DNA of 64,000 nucleotides from Sphingomonas phyllosphaerae 5.2 (GTDB lineage Bacteria; Pseudomonadota; Alphaproteobacteria; Sphingomonadales; Sphingomonadaceae). Positions 21,670 to 29,157 of the stretch are shown here, piece by piece. The position numbers and the translations under genes were made by a program. The notes beneath the pieces are model-generated. The model saw only the letters and a list, made by a program, of their open reading frames with translations. It ran no database searches and was not told where the DNA came from. The first letter of the stretch is position 1. Each line of letters opens with the position of its first letter. Location of the stretch: the NCBI RefSeq assembly GCF_000419605.1, contig NZ_ATTI01000001.1, positions 500,001 through 564,000 on the forward strand, read 5' to 3'.

Positions 21670-23130
21670 CTACGCCGCTTCGGAGGCCGCGGTCGTCCAG
21701 CCGAGGTGCGGGATCGTGATCGATCGCTTGCCCGCCATGTCGGTGCGCGTCACGAAGAGGTCGCGCCCCTCGATATACCCGATCAGCCGCTTCACCCGCC
21801 CGATCGAGCTGGTGCCATAAGTGTCGGCGATCGCCATGTCGGACGGGCAGGGCGCGCCGTCGCGTGCCGCCTTGGCGACCAGCAGGAACGCGCCCAGCAT
21901 GTCGTCGGGCAGCCCGCCTGCCAGCGCCAGCACGCTCGCCCATTCCTCGGCATGGGGATCGAAGATCCCGGCGCGCGCGCACGACAGCCGCCGGCTGAAC
22001 GCCGCGAGATCGAGCGCCGGCTTCGGGATTCCGGCCATCCGGCAGCGCACCTGAAAATCCTGGAAAAGTACCGCCGCCGGTCGCCCGGTGCTCTCGCCCT
22101 CGGTGACGATCGCGCGCAGGACGTCGGCATACACCCCCTCGACCTCCTCCTCGGACCGGTCGGGCAGCGACGGCGCGGGCACGCCCGGCGCCGGGGTAAC
22201 GAGGTCGGCGAGCAGTTCGTCGGCCGGCACGCGCCGCGGCCGCGGATCGAACGTCATCGGCAGCGTCGGCGCCGGCTCGGGCGAGACGTCCAGCAACGAG
22301 CGCAGGTCGACCGAATCGCCCTGCGGCAACGGCACCAGCTTGGGGCTGCCGCTGCGCGCCTGCGTCTCGACGGTCCCGATCCGGACCGTGATCGGACGCC
22401 GCGACACCGCCGGACCCAGCGCCATGAACGTACCGCGCGCCAGGTCGCGGATCGCCTCCGCCTGCCGCCGCTCCATGCCCAGCAGGTCGGCGGCGCGCGC
22501 CATGTCGATGTCGAGGAAGGTGCGCCCCATCAGGAAATTGCTCGCTTCCGCCGCGACGTTCTTGGCAAGCTTGGCCAGCCGCTGGGTCGCGATCACGCCG
22601 GCGAGACCACGCTTGCGCCCGCGGCACATCAAATTGGTCATCGCCGACAGCGAAGCGCGCCGCACGTCCTCCGCCACCTCGCCCCCGGTGGTGGGCGCGA
22701 AGAGCTGCGCCTCGTCCACCACCACCAGCGCCGGATACCAATGCTCACGCGGGGCATCGAACAGCGCGTTCAGGAAACCGGCGGCGCAGCGCATCTGCCC
22801 TTCCGCCTCCAGCCCTTCGAGGCTCAGCACCACGCTGGCGCGATGTTCGCGCAGGCGGGCGGCGATTCGCGCCACCTCGCGCTCCGCATAATCGGCACCC
22901 TCGATCACGACATGGCCGTACCGTTCGGACAGGGTGACGAAATCGCCTTCTGGATCGATCACCACCTGCTGCACCTGACCGGCCGACCGTTCGAGCAGCC
23001 GGCGCAGCAGGTGCGACTTGCCGGACCCGGAATTGCCCTGGACGAGCAATCGGGTGGCGAGCAGTTCTTCGAGGTCCATGGTCACGGGCGCGCCGCGGTC
23101 GTCGCTGCCCATGTCTACGCTGACGGTCAT
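21670..23130 (-). CDS. HerA/FtsK-like P-loop ATPase (DUF87)
   Basis: 486 residues. Walker A is GNSGSGKSH (32-40), Walker B is ALVVVDEAQ (134-142), and an arginine-finger-like segment MCRGRKRGLAGVIATQRLAK follows, as in the VirB4/HerA/FtsK clade. The N-terminal strand VQGNSGSGKSHLLRRLLERS and VIDPEGDF are typical of DUF87. The C-terminal 150 residues have a winged-helix-like ending (SIGRVKRLIGYIEGRDLFV). No NurA nuclease or other partner lies beside it. It may be a DNA pump or helicase-like motor; the biological role is unknown. Confidence 0.82.
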   Translation of the reverse strand: MTVSVDMGSDDRGAPVTMDLEELLATRLLVQGNSGSGKSHLLRRLLERSAGQVQQVVIDPEGDFVTLSERYGHVVIEGADYAEREVARIAARLREHRASVVLSLEGLEAEGQMRCAAGFLNALFDAPREHWYPALVVVDEAQLFAPTTGGEVAEDVRRASLSAMTNLMCRGRKRGLAGVIATQRLAKLAKNVAAEASNFLMGRTFLDIDMARAADLLGMERRQAEAIRDLARGTFMALGPAVSRRPITVRIGTVETQARSGSPKLVPLPQGDSVDLRSLLDVSPEPAPTLPMTFDPRPRRVPADELLADLVTPAPGVPAPSLPDRSEEEVEGVYADVLRAIVTEGESTGRPAAVLFQDFQVRCRMAGIPKPALDLAAFSRRLSCARAGIFDPHAEEWASVLALAGGLPDDMLGAFLLVAKAARDGAPCPSDMAIADTYGTSSIGRVKRLIGYIEGRDLFVTRTDMAGKRSITIPHLGWTTAASEAA

Positions 23131-23230
23131 GATCGCGCCCCGTTTGGCCGATCATACCCCCCTTGAGCAAGCGCTTTGCGCCGGCCCGGCGCCCCGCTAG
23201 AGCGCGCACCTCACTTGTCGGGAAGATAGC

Positions 23231-23773
23231 ATGGCGCACCGCCCACCGATCGCCGATCTCGCGCTGCGGCTGTTCGGCAAGCCGCACCATTCGCTCGATG
23301 CGGAGGAGCGGCGCGTTCTCGACAGCATCGATGCCGGCACGCTGGTCAGCCGCGACGCCGCGGACGAGGCCGACCTGCGCTCCAGCTTCGGCGATCGCCT
23401 GGCCGACAAGGTCGCGGCGATCGGCGGGTCGTGGGGCTTCATCATCGCGTTCACGATCGTGCTGGTCGGCTGGATGCTGCTCAACACCGACGTGCTGCGG
23501 TATTTCGGAAAGCAGTTCGATCCCTATCCGTACATCTTCCTCAACCTGATGCTGTCGACGCTGGCCGCGGTGCAGGCGCCGGTGATCATGATGAGCCAGA
23601 ACCGGCAGGCGTCGAAGGATCGACTCGCCGCCAGCCTCGACTATGAGACCAATCTGCGCGCCGAGCTGGAGATCCTGCGCCTGCACGAAAAGCTCGACCG
23701 GCTGGTCGTCGAGCGGCTGACGGCGCTGGAGGCGAAGATAGACCGCTTGGCGAACATGGGTCCGGCGTCCTAA
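23231..23773 (+). CDS. DUF1003 family membrane protein
   Basis: 180 residues. The family core is [20 protein letters not shown] then [11 protein letters not shown] (first transmembrane helix), [20 protein letters not shown] (second helix) and [17 protein letters not shown]. The C-terminus is a charged helix ([20 protein letters not shown]), probably coiled coil. Function of the family is not established. ATG at 23231 follows GGGAAGATAGC. Confidence 0.88.
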   Translation: MAHRPPIADLALRLFGKPHHSLDAEERRVLDSIDAGTLVSRDAADEADLRSSFGDRLADKVAAIGGSWGFIIAFTIVLVGWMLLNTDVLRYFGKQFDPYPYIFLNLMLSTLAAVQAPVIMMSQNRQASKDRLAASLDYETNLRAELEILRLHEKLDRLVVERLTALEAKIDRLANMGPAS

Positions 23774-23802
23774 AGGCACCGGATTATCCGTCAGAGGCGA
23801 CC

Positions 23803-24546
23803 ATGGCAGGCCATTCCAAGTTCAAGAACATCATGCACCGCAAGGGCGCGCAGGATAAGAAGCGCTCCGGCATGTTCTCCAAGCTCAGCCGCGAAATCAC
23901 CGTCGCCGCGAAGATGGGCATGCCCGATCCGGACATGAACCCGCGGCTGCGCGCCGCGGTGAACGCCGCCAAGGCGCAGTCGATGCCCAAGGACAACATC
24001 CAGCGCGCGATCGACAAGGCGAGCAAGGGCGACACCGAAAATTACGAGGAAATCCGCTACGAGGGATTCGGCCCCGGCGGCGTGTCGCTGATCATCGAGG
24101 CGCTGACCGACAACCGTAACCGCACCGCCACCAACGTGCGCACCGCGGTGTCGAAGAACGGCGGCAACCTCGGCGCGTCGGGCTCGGTCAGCCACGGCTT
24201 CGATCGGATGGGCCTCATCAACTATCCCGCCACCGCCGGCGATGCCGAAAAGGTGTTCGAGGCCGCATTGGAGGCCGGTGCCGAGGACGTGACGTCCGGC
24301 GAGGACGGCCATGAGATCTGGACCGAGCAGGGCGCGCTGCACGAGGTCGCCAAGGCGCTCGAGCCGGTGCTCGGCGAGGCCGAGGGCGCGAAGCTGGCGT
24401 GGCGCCCGCAAACGATGGTCGAGGTCACGGAGGGCGATGCCGCGACGCTGTTCAAGCTGATCGACGCGCTCGACGACGACGACGACGTCCAGACCGTCTG
24501 GGGCAATTACGAAGTGTCCGACGAGGTGATGGCGAAGCTGGGGTGA
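23803..24546 (+). CDS. yebC: YebC/PmpR family transcriptional regulator
   Basis: 247-residue TACO1/YebC protein. It begins [20 protein letters not shown], the invariant family start, and continues with [35 protein letters not shown] and [19 protein letters not shown]. Members act as DNA-binding regulators or, more recently, as translation factors for difficult peptide sequences. Its position directly before ruvC (6-base gap) is the classic arrangement and suggests one operon. Confidence 0.96.
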   Translation: MAGHSKFKNIMHRKGAQDKKRSGMFSKLSREITVAAKMGMPDPDMNPRLRAAVNAAKAQSMPKDNIQRAIDKASKGDTENYEEIRYEGFGPGGVSLIIEALTDNRNRTATNVRTAVSKNGGNLGASGSVSHGFDRMGLINYPATAGDAEKVFEAALEAGAEDVTSGEDGHEIWTEQGALHEVAKALEPVLGEAEGAKLAWRPQTMVEVTEGDAATLFKLIDALDDDDDVQTVWGNYEVSDEVMAKLG

Positions 24547-24552
24547 ACTGAG

Positions 24553-25059
24553 ATGATCATCCTCGGCCTCGATCCCGGCCTCGGCACCACCGGCTGGGGC
24601 GTGATCCGCGCCGAGGGCAACCGGCTGAGCCACGTCGGCAACGGGCAAATCCGCACCGACCCGTCGATGCCGCTCCCGCGCCGCCTCGCCAACCTGTACG
24701 CCGCGCTGATAGACGTGATCCGCGCCGAGCGCCCGGACGAGGCGGCGGTCGAGGAGGTGCTCGGCAACACCAACGCGCAATCGACGCTGAAGCTGGGGCA
24801 GGCCCGCGGGGTCGTCCTGCTGGCGGCGAGCGGCGCGGGGCTGGCGATCGGCGAATATCATCCGTCCACGGTCAAGAAGGCGGTGGTGGGCACCGGCGGC
24901 GCGGAGAAGCGCCAGATCCAGGCGATGATGGGGGTGCTGCTACCCGGCACGAAGCTGGCGGGGCCGGATGCGGCCGACGCGCTGGCGGTCGCGATCTGCC
25001 ACGCGCATCACGTCGCGAGCGCGCAGGGGATGATGCGGCGGGCGCGGGCGGGGGCGTGA
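24553..25059 (+). CDS. ruvC: Crossover junction endodeoxyribonuclease RuvC
   Basis: 168-residue Holliday-junction resolvase. The RNase-H-fold acidic residues are visible: Asp7 in [12 protein letters not shown], Glu67/Glu68 in AAVEEVLGN, and Asp139/Asp142 in [30 protein letters not shown] and ATTVKK-like [20 protein letters not shown] are the DNA-contact segments. It works with RuvAB, but ruvA and ruvB do not follow within the window; after the stop comes a short gap and a convergent gene. Confidence 0.96.
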   Translation: MIILGLDPGLGTTGWGVIRAEGNRLSHVGNGQIRTDPSMPLPRRLANLYAALIDVIRAERPDEAAVEEVLGNTNAQSTLKLGQARGVVLLAASGAGLAIGEYHPSTVKKAVVGTGGAEKRQIQAMMGVLLPGTKLAGPDAADALAVAICHAHHVASAQGMMRRARAGA

Positions 25060-25147
25060 TCGTGACGATCTTCCTGCCGCGCGAGGAAGGCGGGGGAGAG
25101 GGTAAAGTCTGGTGCGCCGGCGTCGGGCAAAGGCTGGCAGCGTTCGC

Positions 25148-25456
25148 TTAGCTGCGGATCGGCTCGCACGCGATCCCGTCGCCGTCGCCGTCCATCTCCG
25201 TACGATACCCCGGCTCATCGCGATAGATCGGCGCAGTGCCGGCGGCGCGGGCTTCGTTGCAGCCCGGCCAATAATCGCCGGATGCCGGCGACCTGCGGCG
25301 CTTGAGTCCGCCCGCGACGGCCGCAACACGGGCGGCGTGCGCGATCGATGAGCGACCCTGCGAGGTCATCGCGACCGATCCCACTCCGCCGACCACCCCG
25401 ACCAGTGCGGCGATCCCGATGATGGCCGTTACGCCGCTGCCGGTCTGTCCCGTCAT
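25148..25456 (-). CDS. Excalibur calcium-binding domain protein
   Basis: 102 residues. A hydrophobic N-terminal segment (VTAIIGIAALVGVVGGVGSV) is a membrane anchor or signal. The C-terminal half is the Excalibur domain: CNEARAAGTAPIYRDEPGYR followed by the calcium-loop motif DGDGDGIACE. The domain is expected to face the periplasm and bind Ca2+ through the DxDxDG loop. Function beyond that is unknown; the domain is often found with extracellular nucleases, but none is here. Confidence 0.85.
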   Translation of the reverse strand: MTGQTGSGVTAIIGIAALVGVVGGVGSVAMTSQGRSSIAHAARVAAVAGGLKRRRSPASGDYWPGCNEARAAGTAPIYRDEPGYRTEMDGDGDGIACEPIRS

Positions 25457-25749
25457 GCGCCCGTTATAGCGGCGATCCGTAAAGCAACGCTTTCACTGTA
25501 GGGCGACCGCATCCACCCAGACCGTCGACACCTCCAGCGCCGCGGCCGCGATCACGGCGATGCGGATCATGCAGACGCCGTACCGGAAAGTCCCCGGCCA
25601 GCCCCGACACCGGCAACAGCGCGGCGGCGGCGAAGCCGGGCGGTCCCAGGTTCACCTCGCATGTGAACGCGACCGCGACCACGGGGCGAGGAGCGCAGGC
25701 CAGCGGCACTCGCACCGCGTGGCGCCCGGCCACATGCCCCCGCATTACG
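25457..25749 (-). other. 293-base gap; possible eroded small gene
   Basis: An open frame (25745 down to 25464, 93 codons) encodes a hydrophobic start (VAVAFTCEVNLGPPGFAAAA) that turns Arg/Gly-rich near the middle. From about 25590 another frame gives a hydrophobic run ending in VIAAAALEVSTVWVDAVALQ and a stop. That looks like one small membrane protein split by a frameshift, but it could equally be chance in GC-rich DNA. Confidence 0.25.
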
Positions 25750-28023
25750 TCACCGCGCGATGCCGCCTGCCGCCAGCACGGCCAGCGTGACGAGGTCGCC
25801 CGCCGTGGAGGTCATCGGCGCGATCTGCACCGGCTTCTCCATGCCCACCAGCATCGGCCCGATCATGTCGTCGCCGCCCAGTTCGCGCAGCAGCTTGGCG
25901 GAGATGTTCGCCGATTGCAGCCCCGGCATCACCAGCACGTTGGCCGGCCCGGAAAGGCGTGCGAACGGGAAGTTGCGCAACTGGCGCGGGTTCAGCGCGA
26001 CGTCCGGCGCCATCTCGCCCTCATATTCGAATCCGACCTGGCGGCGGTCGAGCACCTCCACGGCGCCGCGGATGTTGTCGAGCCACTGGCCCGCCGGATT
26101 GCCGAACGTCGAATAGCTGAGGAACGCGACCCGCGGTTCCTGGCCCAGCCGTCGCGCAACCGCCGCGGTCTGCTCGGCGATGTTGGCCAGTTCCTCGACG
26201 TTGGGACGCTCGTTCACGGTCGTGTCGGCGATGAACACGGTGTGCGACTGGCCGACCAGCACGTGGATGCCGAACGCGGTGCGGCCGGGCGCCGGATCGA
26301 TCACGCGCTTGATCTCGCGCATCGATTGCGCGAACGGGCGCGTCACGCCGGTGATCATCGCATCCGCCTCGCCCAGCTGCAGCAGCACCGAGCCGAAGAT
26401 GTTGCGATCCTGGTTGATCATGCGCTCGACTTCGCGGCGCAGGAACCCGCGGCGTTGCAACCGTGCGTAGAGGAAGTCGACCATCTTGGGCACCAGCGGC
26501 GAGACGCGGCTGTTGTGCAGCTCGTATTCCTCCGGGTTGGCGATGCCCAGTGCGCGCAGCTTGTCGTACACGTCCTCGCGCCCGACCAGTACCGGCGTGC
26601 CGTAGCCGCCTTCCTTGAACGCGATCGCCGCGCGCAGCACGACCTCTTCCTCGCCCTCGGCGAACAGAACGCGCTTCGGATTGGCCTTCGCGCCTTCGTA
26701 GGCGAGGCTCAGCACCGAGGTGGTGGGGTTCATCCGCGCGCGCAGCGCATCGGCATAGGCGCGCATGTCGAGGATCGGCTTGGTCGCGACGCCCGAATCC
26801 ATCGCGGCCTTGGCGACGGCCGCGGGGACGATCTCCATCAGCCGCGGATCGAACGGCGACGGGATGATATATTCCGGGCCGAAGCTGTGCTGCACGCCGT
26901 ACGCGATCGCCACTTCCTCGGGCACGCGTTGCCGCGCCAGTTCGGCGATCGCATTGGCGGCGGCGATCTTCATCTGGTCGTTGATGCCGGTCGCGCGCAC
27001 GTCCAGCGCACCACGGAAGATGAACGGGAAGCAGATGACGTTATTGACCTGGTTCGGATAATCCGAACGGCCGGTCGCAACGATCGCGTCGGGGCGCGCC
27101 GCCTTGGCCAGTTCCGGCCGGATCTCCGGCTCTGGATTGGCCATCGCGAAGATGATCGGCGCCGGGGCCATGTCGACCACCATCTCCGGCTTCAGCGCGC
27201 CCGCCGCCGACAGCCCCAGGAATACGTCGGCGCCGTGCAGCGCCTCGGTCAGCGTGCGACGGTCGGTGTTCGCGGCATGCGCTGACTGCCACTGGTTCAC
27301 GTCGTCGCGACCCTGGTAGATCACGCCGGTGCGGTCGCAGATCAGCACGTTGTCGTGCCGCACGCCCATCGCCTTGATCAGCTCCGTGCACGCGATCGCC
27401 GCCGCGCCCGCGCCGTTCACGACGACCTTGATCTCCGACAATCGACGCCCGGTCAGCAGGCAGGCGTTGATGACGCCCGCGGCGCAGATGATCGCGGTGC
27501 CGTGCTGGTCGTCATGGAAGACCGGAATGTTCATCCGCTCGCGCAGCGTCTGCTCGATAATGAAGCATTCCGGCGCCTTGATGTCCTCGAGGTTGATGCC
27601 GCCGAACGTCGGCTCCATCAGCTCGATCGCATCGATGATCCGGTCGACATCCTCGGTCTTCAGCTCGATATCGATCGAATCGACGTCGGCGAAGCGCTTG
27701 AAAAGCACCGCCTTGCCTTCCATCACCGGTTTGCTTGCCAGCGCGCCGAGGTTGCCCATGCCGAGGATCGCGGTGCCGTTGGAGATCACCGCGACCAGAT
27801 TGCCCTTGGCGGTATAATCGTAGGCGGTCGTGGGATCGTCGGCGATCGCCTGGACCGGAACGGCGACGCCCGGCGAATAGGCCAGCGCCAGATCGCGTTG
27901 CGAGGCCATGGGCTTGGACGGGACGATCTCGATCTTGCCCGGGCGTCCTTCCGAGTGGAACAGCAGGGCCTCCCGCTCGAACTGGACATTGCGTTCGTCG
28001 GGCTGGGTGCGATCGTCGGTCAT
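25750..28023 (-). CDS. maeB: NADP-dependent malic enzyme with phosphotransacetylase-like domain
   Basis: 757-residue two-domain enzyme converting malate to pyruvate, CO2 and NADPH. The N-terminal malic enzyme part (to about 430) has KPMASQRDLALAYSPGVAVP, then GNLGALASKPVMEGKAVLFK, and the metal-site FHDDQHGTAI. It also has the nucleotide-binding VNGAGAAAIAC and IFAMANPEPEI. The C-terminal part (about 430-757) resembles phosphate acetyltransferase (RVLFAEGEEEVVLRAAIAFK, ANVLVMPGLQSANISAKLL) and is regulatory rather than catalytic in characterised MaeB enzymes. Confidence 0.95.
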   Translation of the reverse strand: MTDDRTQPDERNVQFEREALLFHSEGRPGKIEIVPSKPMASQRDLALAYSPGVAVPVQAIADDPTTAYDYTAKGNLVAVISNGTAILGMGNLGALASKPVMEGKAVLFKRFADVDSIDIELKTEDVDRIIDAIELMEPTFGGINLEDIKAPECFIIEQTLRERMNIPVFHDDQHGTAIICAAGVINACLLTGRRLSEIKVVVNGAGAAAIACTELIKAMGVRHDNVLICDRTGVIYQGRDDVNQWQSAHAANTDRRTLTEALHGADVFLGLSAAGALKPEMVVDMAPAPIIFAMANPEPEIRPELAKAARPDAIVATGRSDYPNQVNNVICFPFIFRGALDVRATGINDQMKIAAANAIAELARQRVPEEVAIAYGVQHSFGPEYIIPSPFDPRLMEIVPAAVAKAAMDSGVATKPILDMRAYADALRARMNPTTSVLSLAYEGAKANPKRVLFAEGEEEVVLRAAIAFKEGGYGTPVLVGREDVYDKLRALGIANPEEYELHNSRVSPLVPKMVDFLYARLQRRGFLRREVERMINQDRNIFGSVLLQLGEADAMITGVTRPFAQSMREIKRVIDPAPGRTAFGIHVLVGQSHTVFIADTTVNERPNVEELANIAEQTAAVARRLGQEPRVAFLSYSTFGNPAGQWLDNIRGAVEVLDRRQVGFEYEGEMAPDVALNPRQLRNFPFARLSGPANVLVMPGLQSANISAKLLRELGGDDMIGPMLVGMEKPVQIAPMTSTAGDLVTLAVLAAGGIAR

Positions 28024-28121
28024 GGCGACAGTCCTTACGGAAAGCCTGCGCCGATGGGAATATGGCTAGGGTCCAAACTTGATCAGGGCGCGGACCTGAC
28101 GGAGCGGATTCGGGCGCGCGG

Positions 28122-28598
28122 CTAGCGTTGCTCCAGTGCCAACAGATGTTGCTTGGCGGCCAGCCCGCCGGCGAACCCGGTCAGCGCCCCCGATCGCCCG
28201 ATGACGCGATGGCACGGCGTGACGATCGAGATCGGATTGCGCCCGTTCGCCGCGCCCACCGCGCGCATCGCGGTGGGGCGGCCGATCGCCAGCGCGATAT
28301 CGGCATAGCTGCGCGTTTCGCCATACGGGATCGCGTTCAGCGCGCGCCATACCGCCTGCTGGAAATCGGTGCCGCGCGGCGCCAGCGGCAGGTCGAACGT
28401 GGTGCGCGTGCCCGCGAAATAGTCGCTGATCTGGGTCGTTGCGGCGGCGAGCACCGGATGATCGCCTTGCTCCTCCATCGTCGCCAGTCGTACCCTGCCG
28501 GGTGGATCGTCCGGCCACAGCACGGCCACCAGCGCGGCGTCGTCGGCGACCAGCGTCAGCGCACCGAGCGGGGATGGGAGGGAGGTGCGATACAGCAT
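28122..28598 (-). CDS. ogt: Methylated-DNA--[protein]-cysteine S-methyltransferase
   Basis: 158-residue O6-alkylguanine repair protein that transfers the alkyl group to its own Cys. The acceptor is Cys129 in IVTPCHRVIGRSGALTGFAG; the HTH recognition helix is in SYADIALAIGRPTAMRAVGA. The N-terminal domain is short, as in Ogt rather than in the fused Ada protein. The longer open frame upstream of 28598 has no family similarity. Confidence 0.94.
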   Translation of the reverse strand: MLYRTSLPSPLGALTLVADDAALVAVLWPDDPPGRVRLATMEEQGDHPVLAAATTQISDYFAGTRTTFDLPLAPRGTDFQQAVWRALNAIPYGETRSYADIALAIGRPTAMRAVGAANGRNPISIVTPCHRVIGRSGALTGFAGGLAAKQHLLALEQR

Positions 28599-28695
28599 GG
28601 ACGCGCCTTAACCCGCCGCGCCGCGCCGCGCATCCCGTGGCTTGCGCCCAAACTGCCCGGTGGCCTTCGTGCGCCCGCGCCGCTATGTTCGCGCG

Positions 28696-28884
28696 ATGAA
28701 GCACGAGCCCGGCATTTTCGAGCGATCCGATCCGGAAGCGATCGCGGCAGCCGATGCGCAGGCGGAGGCCGATATCCCTGCGGGGCGGGTCCATTCGCAT
28801 GCTATCGTCGGGGAATGGTCGATGACGTGGGGCAAGCCCGGCCGCCTGCCGTTCAAGGATTGGCTTGCGCAACGGAATGGCTGA
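28696..28884 (+). CDS. Antitoxin of a RelE/ParE-type toxin-antitoxin pair
   Basis: 62 residues (MKHEPGIFERSDPEAIAAAD, then DIPAGRVHSHAIVGEWSMTW, ending GRLPFKDWLAQRNG). The pattern of an acidic Ala-rich helix, an A-G-R-V-x-x-H turn and a W-x-x-x-W-G segment is that of short antitoxins encoded directly before ParE/RelE toxins in alphaproteobacteria. Its last 8 bases overlap the start of the toxin gene, the usual arrangement. Start at 28696; the frame runs on upstream without support. Confidence 0.72.
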   Translation: MKHEPGIFERSDPEAIAAADAQAEADIPAGRVHSHAIVGEWSMTWGKPGRLPFKDWLAQRNG

Positions 28885-29149
28885 GGTCGTCTGGACGGAC
28901 CAGGCGCTCGAACAACTCGACCTGATCGTCGCCCATATCGAATTGTTCGATCACGTCGCGGCCGGGCGGCTGCGCACCCGGCTGTTCGATGTAGCGAGCA
29001 GCTTGCAGACGTTCCCGGCGCGTGGTCACCCGGTGGACGCCACCCGCCGTGAGCTGCTGACCGTTCCACCTTACATGTTGCGATACCGCGAGGACGGCGA
29101 GATCGTATGGATCGTCGGCGTCCGCCATGCCGCCCGCCGCCCGGACTGA
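28877..29149 (+). CDS. RelE/ParE family toxin
   Basis: 90 residues. The ParE fold is recognised from VVWTDQALEQLDLIVAHIEL, the hydrophobic turn SLQTFPARGHPV, then RRELLTVPPYMLRYREDGEI and VWIVGVRHAARRP. The conserved C-terminal R-x-Y-R...V-R-H-x-x-R pattern is intact, so the gene looks functional. ParE members poison gyrase and RelE members cut mRNA; which applies cannot be told. The gene ends 8 bases before the mutS start. Confidence 0.8.
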   Translation: MAEVVWTDQALEQLDLIVAHIELFDHVAAGRLRTRLFDVASSLQTFPARGHPVDATRRELLTVPPYMLRYREDGEIVWIVGVRHAARRPD

Positions 29150-29157
29150 ACCGTTCC

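Noticed and set aside
25464..25745. 93-codon minus-strand frame as a complete gene
   Set aside because: The second half becomes Arg/Gly-rich as in an out-of-frame translation, so it was kept only as a possible eroded gene.
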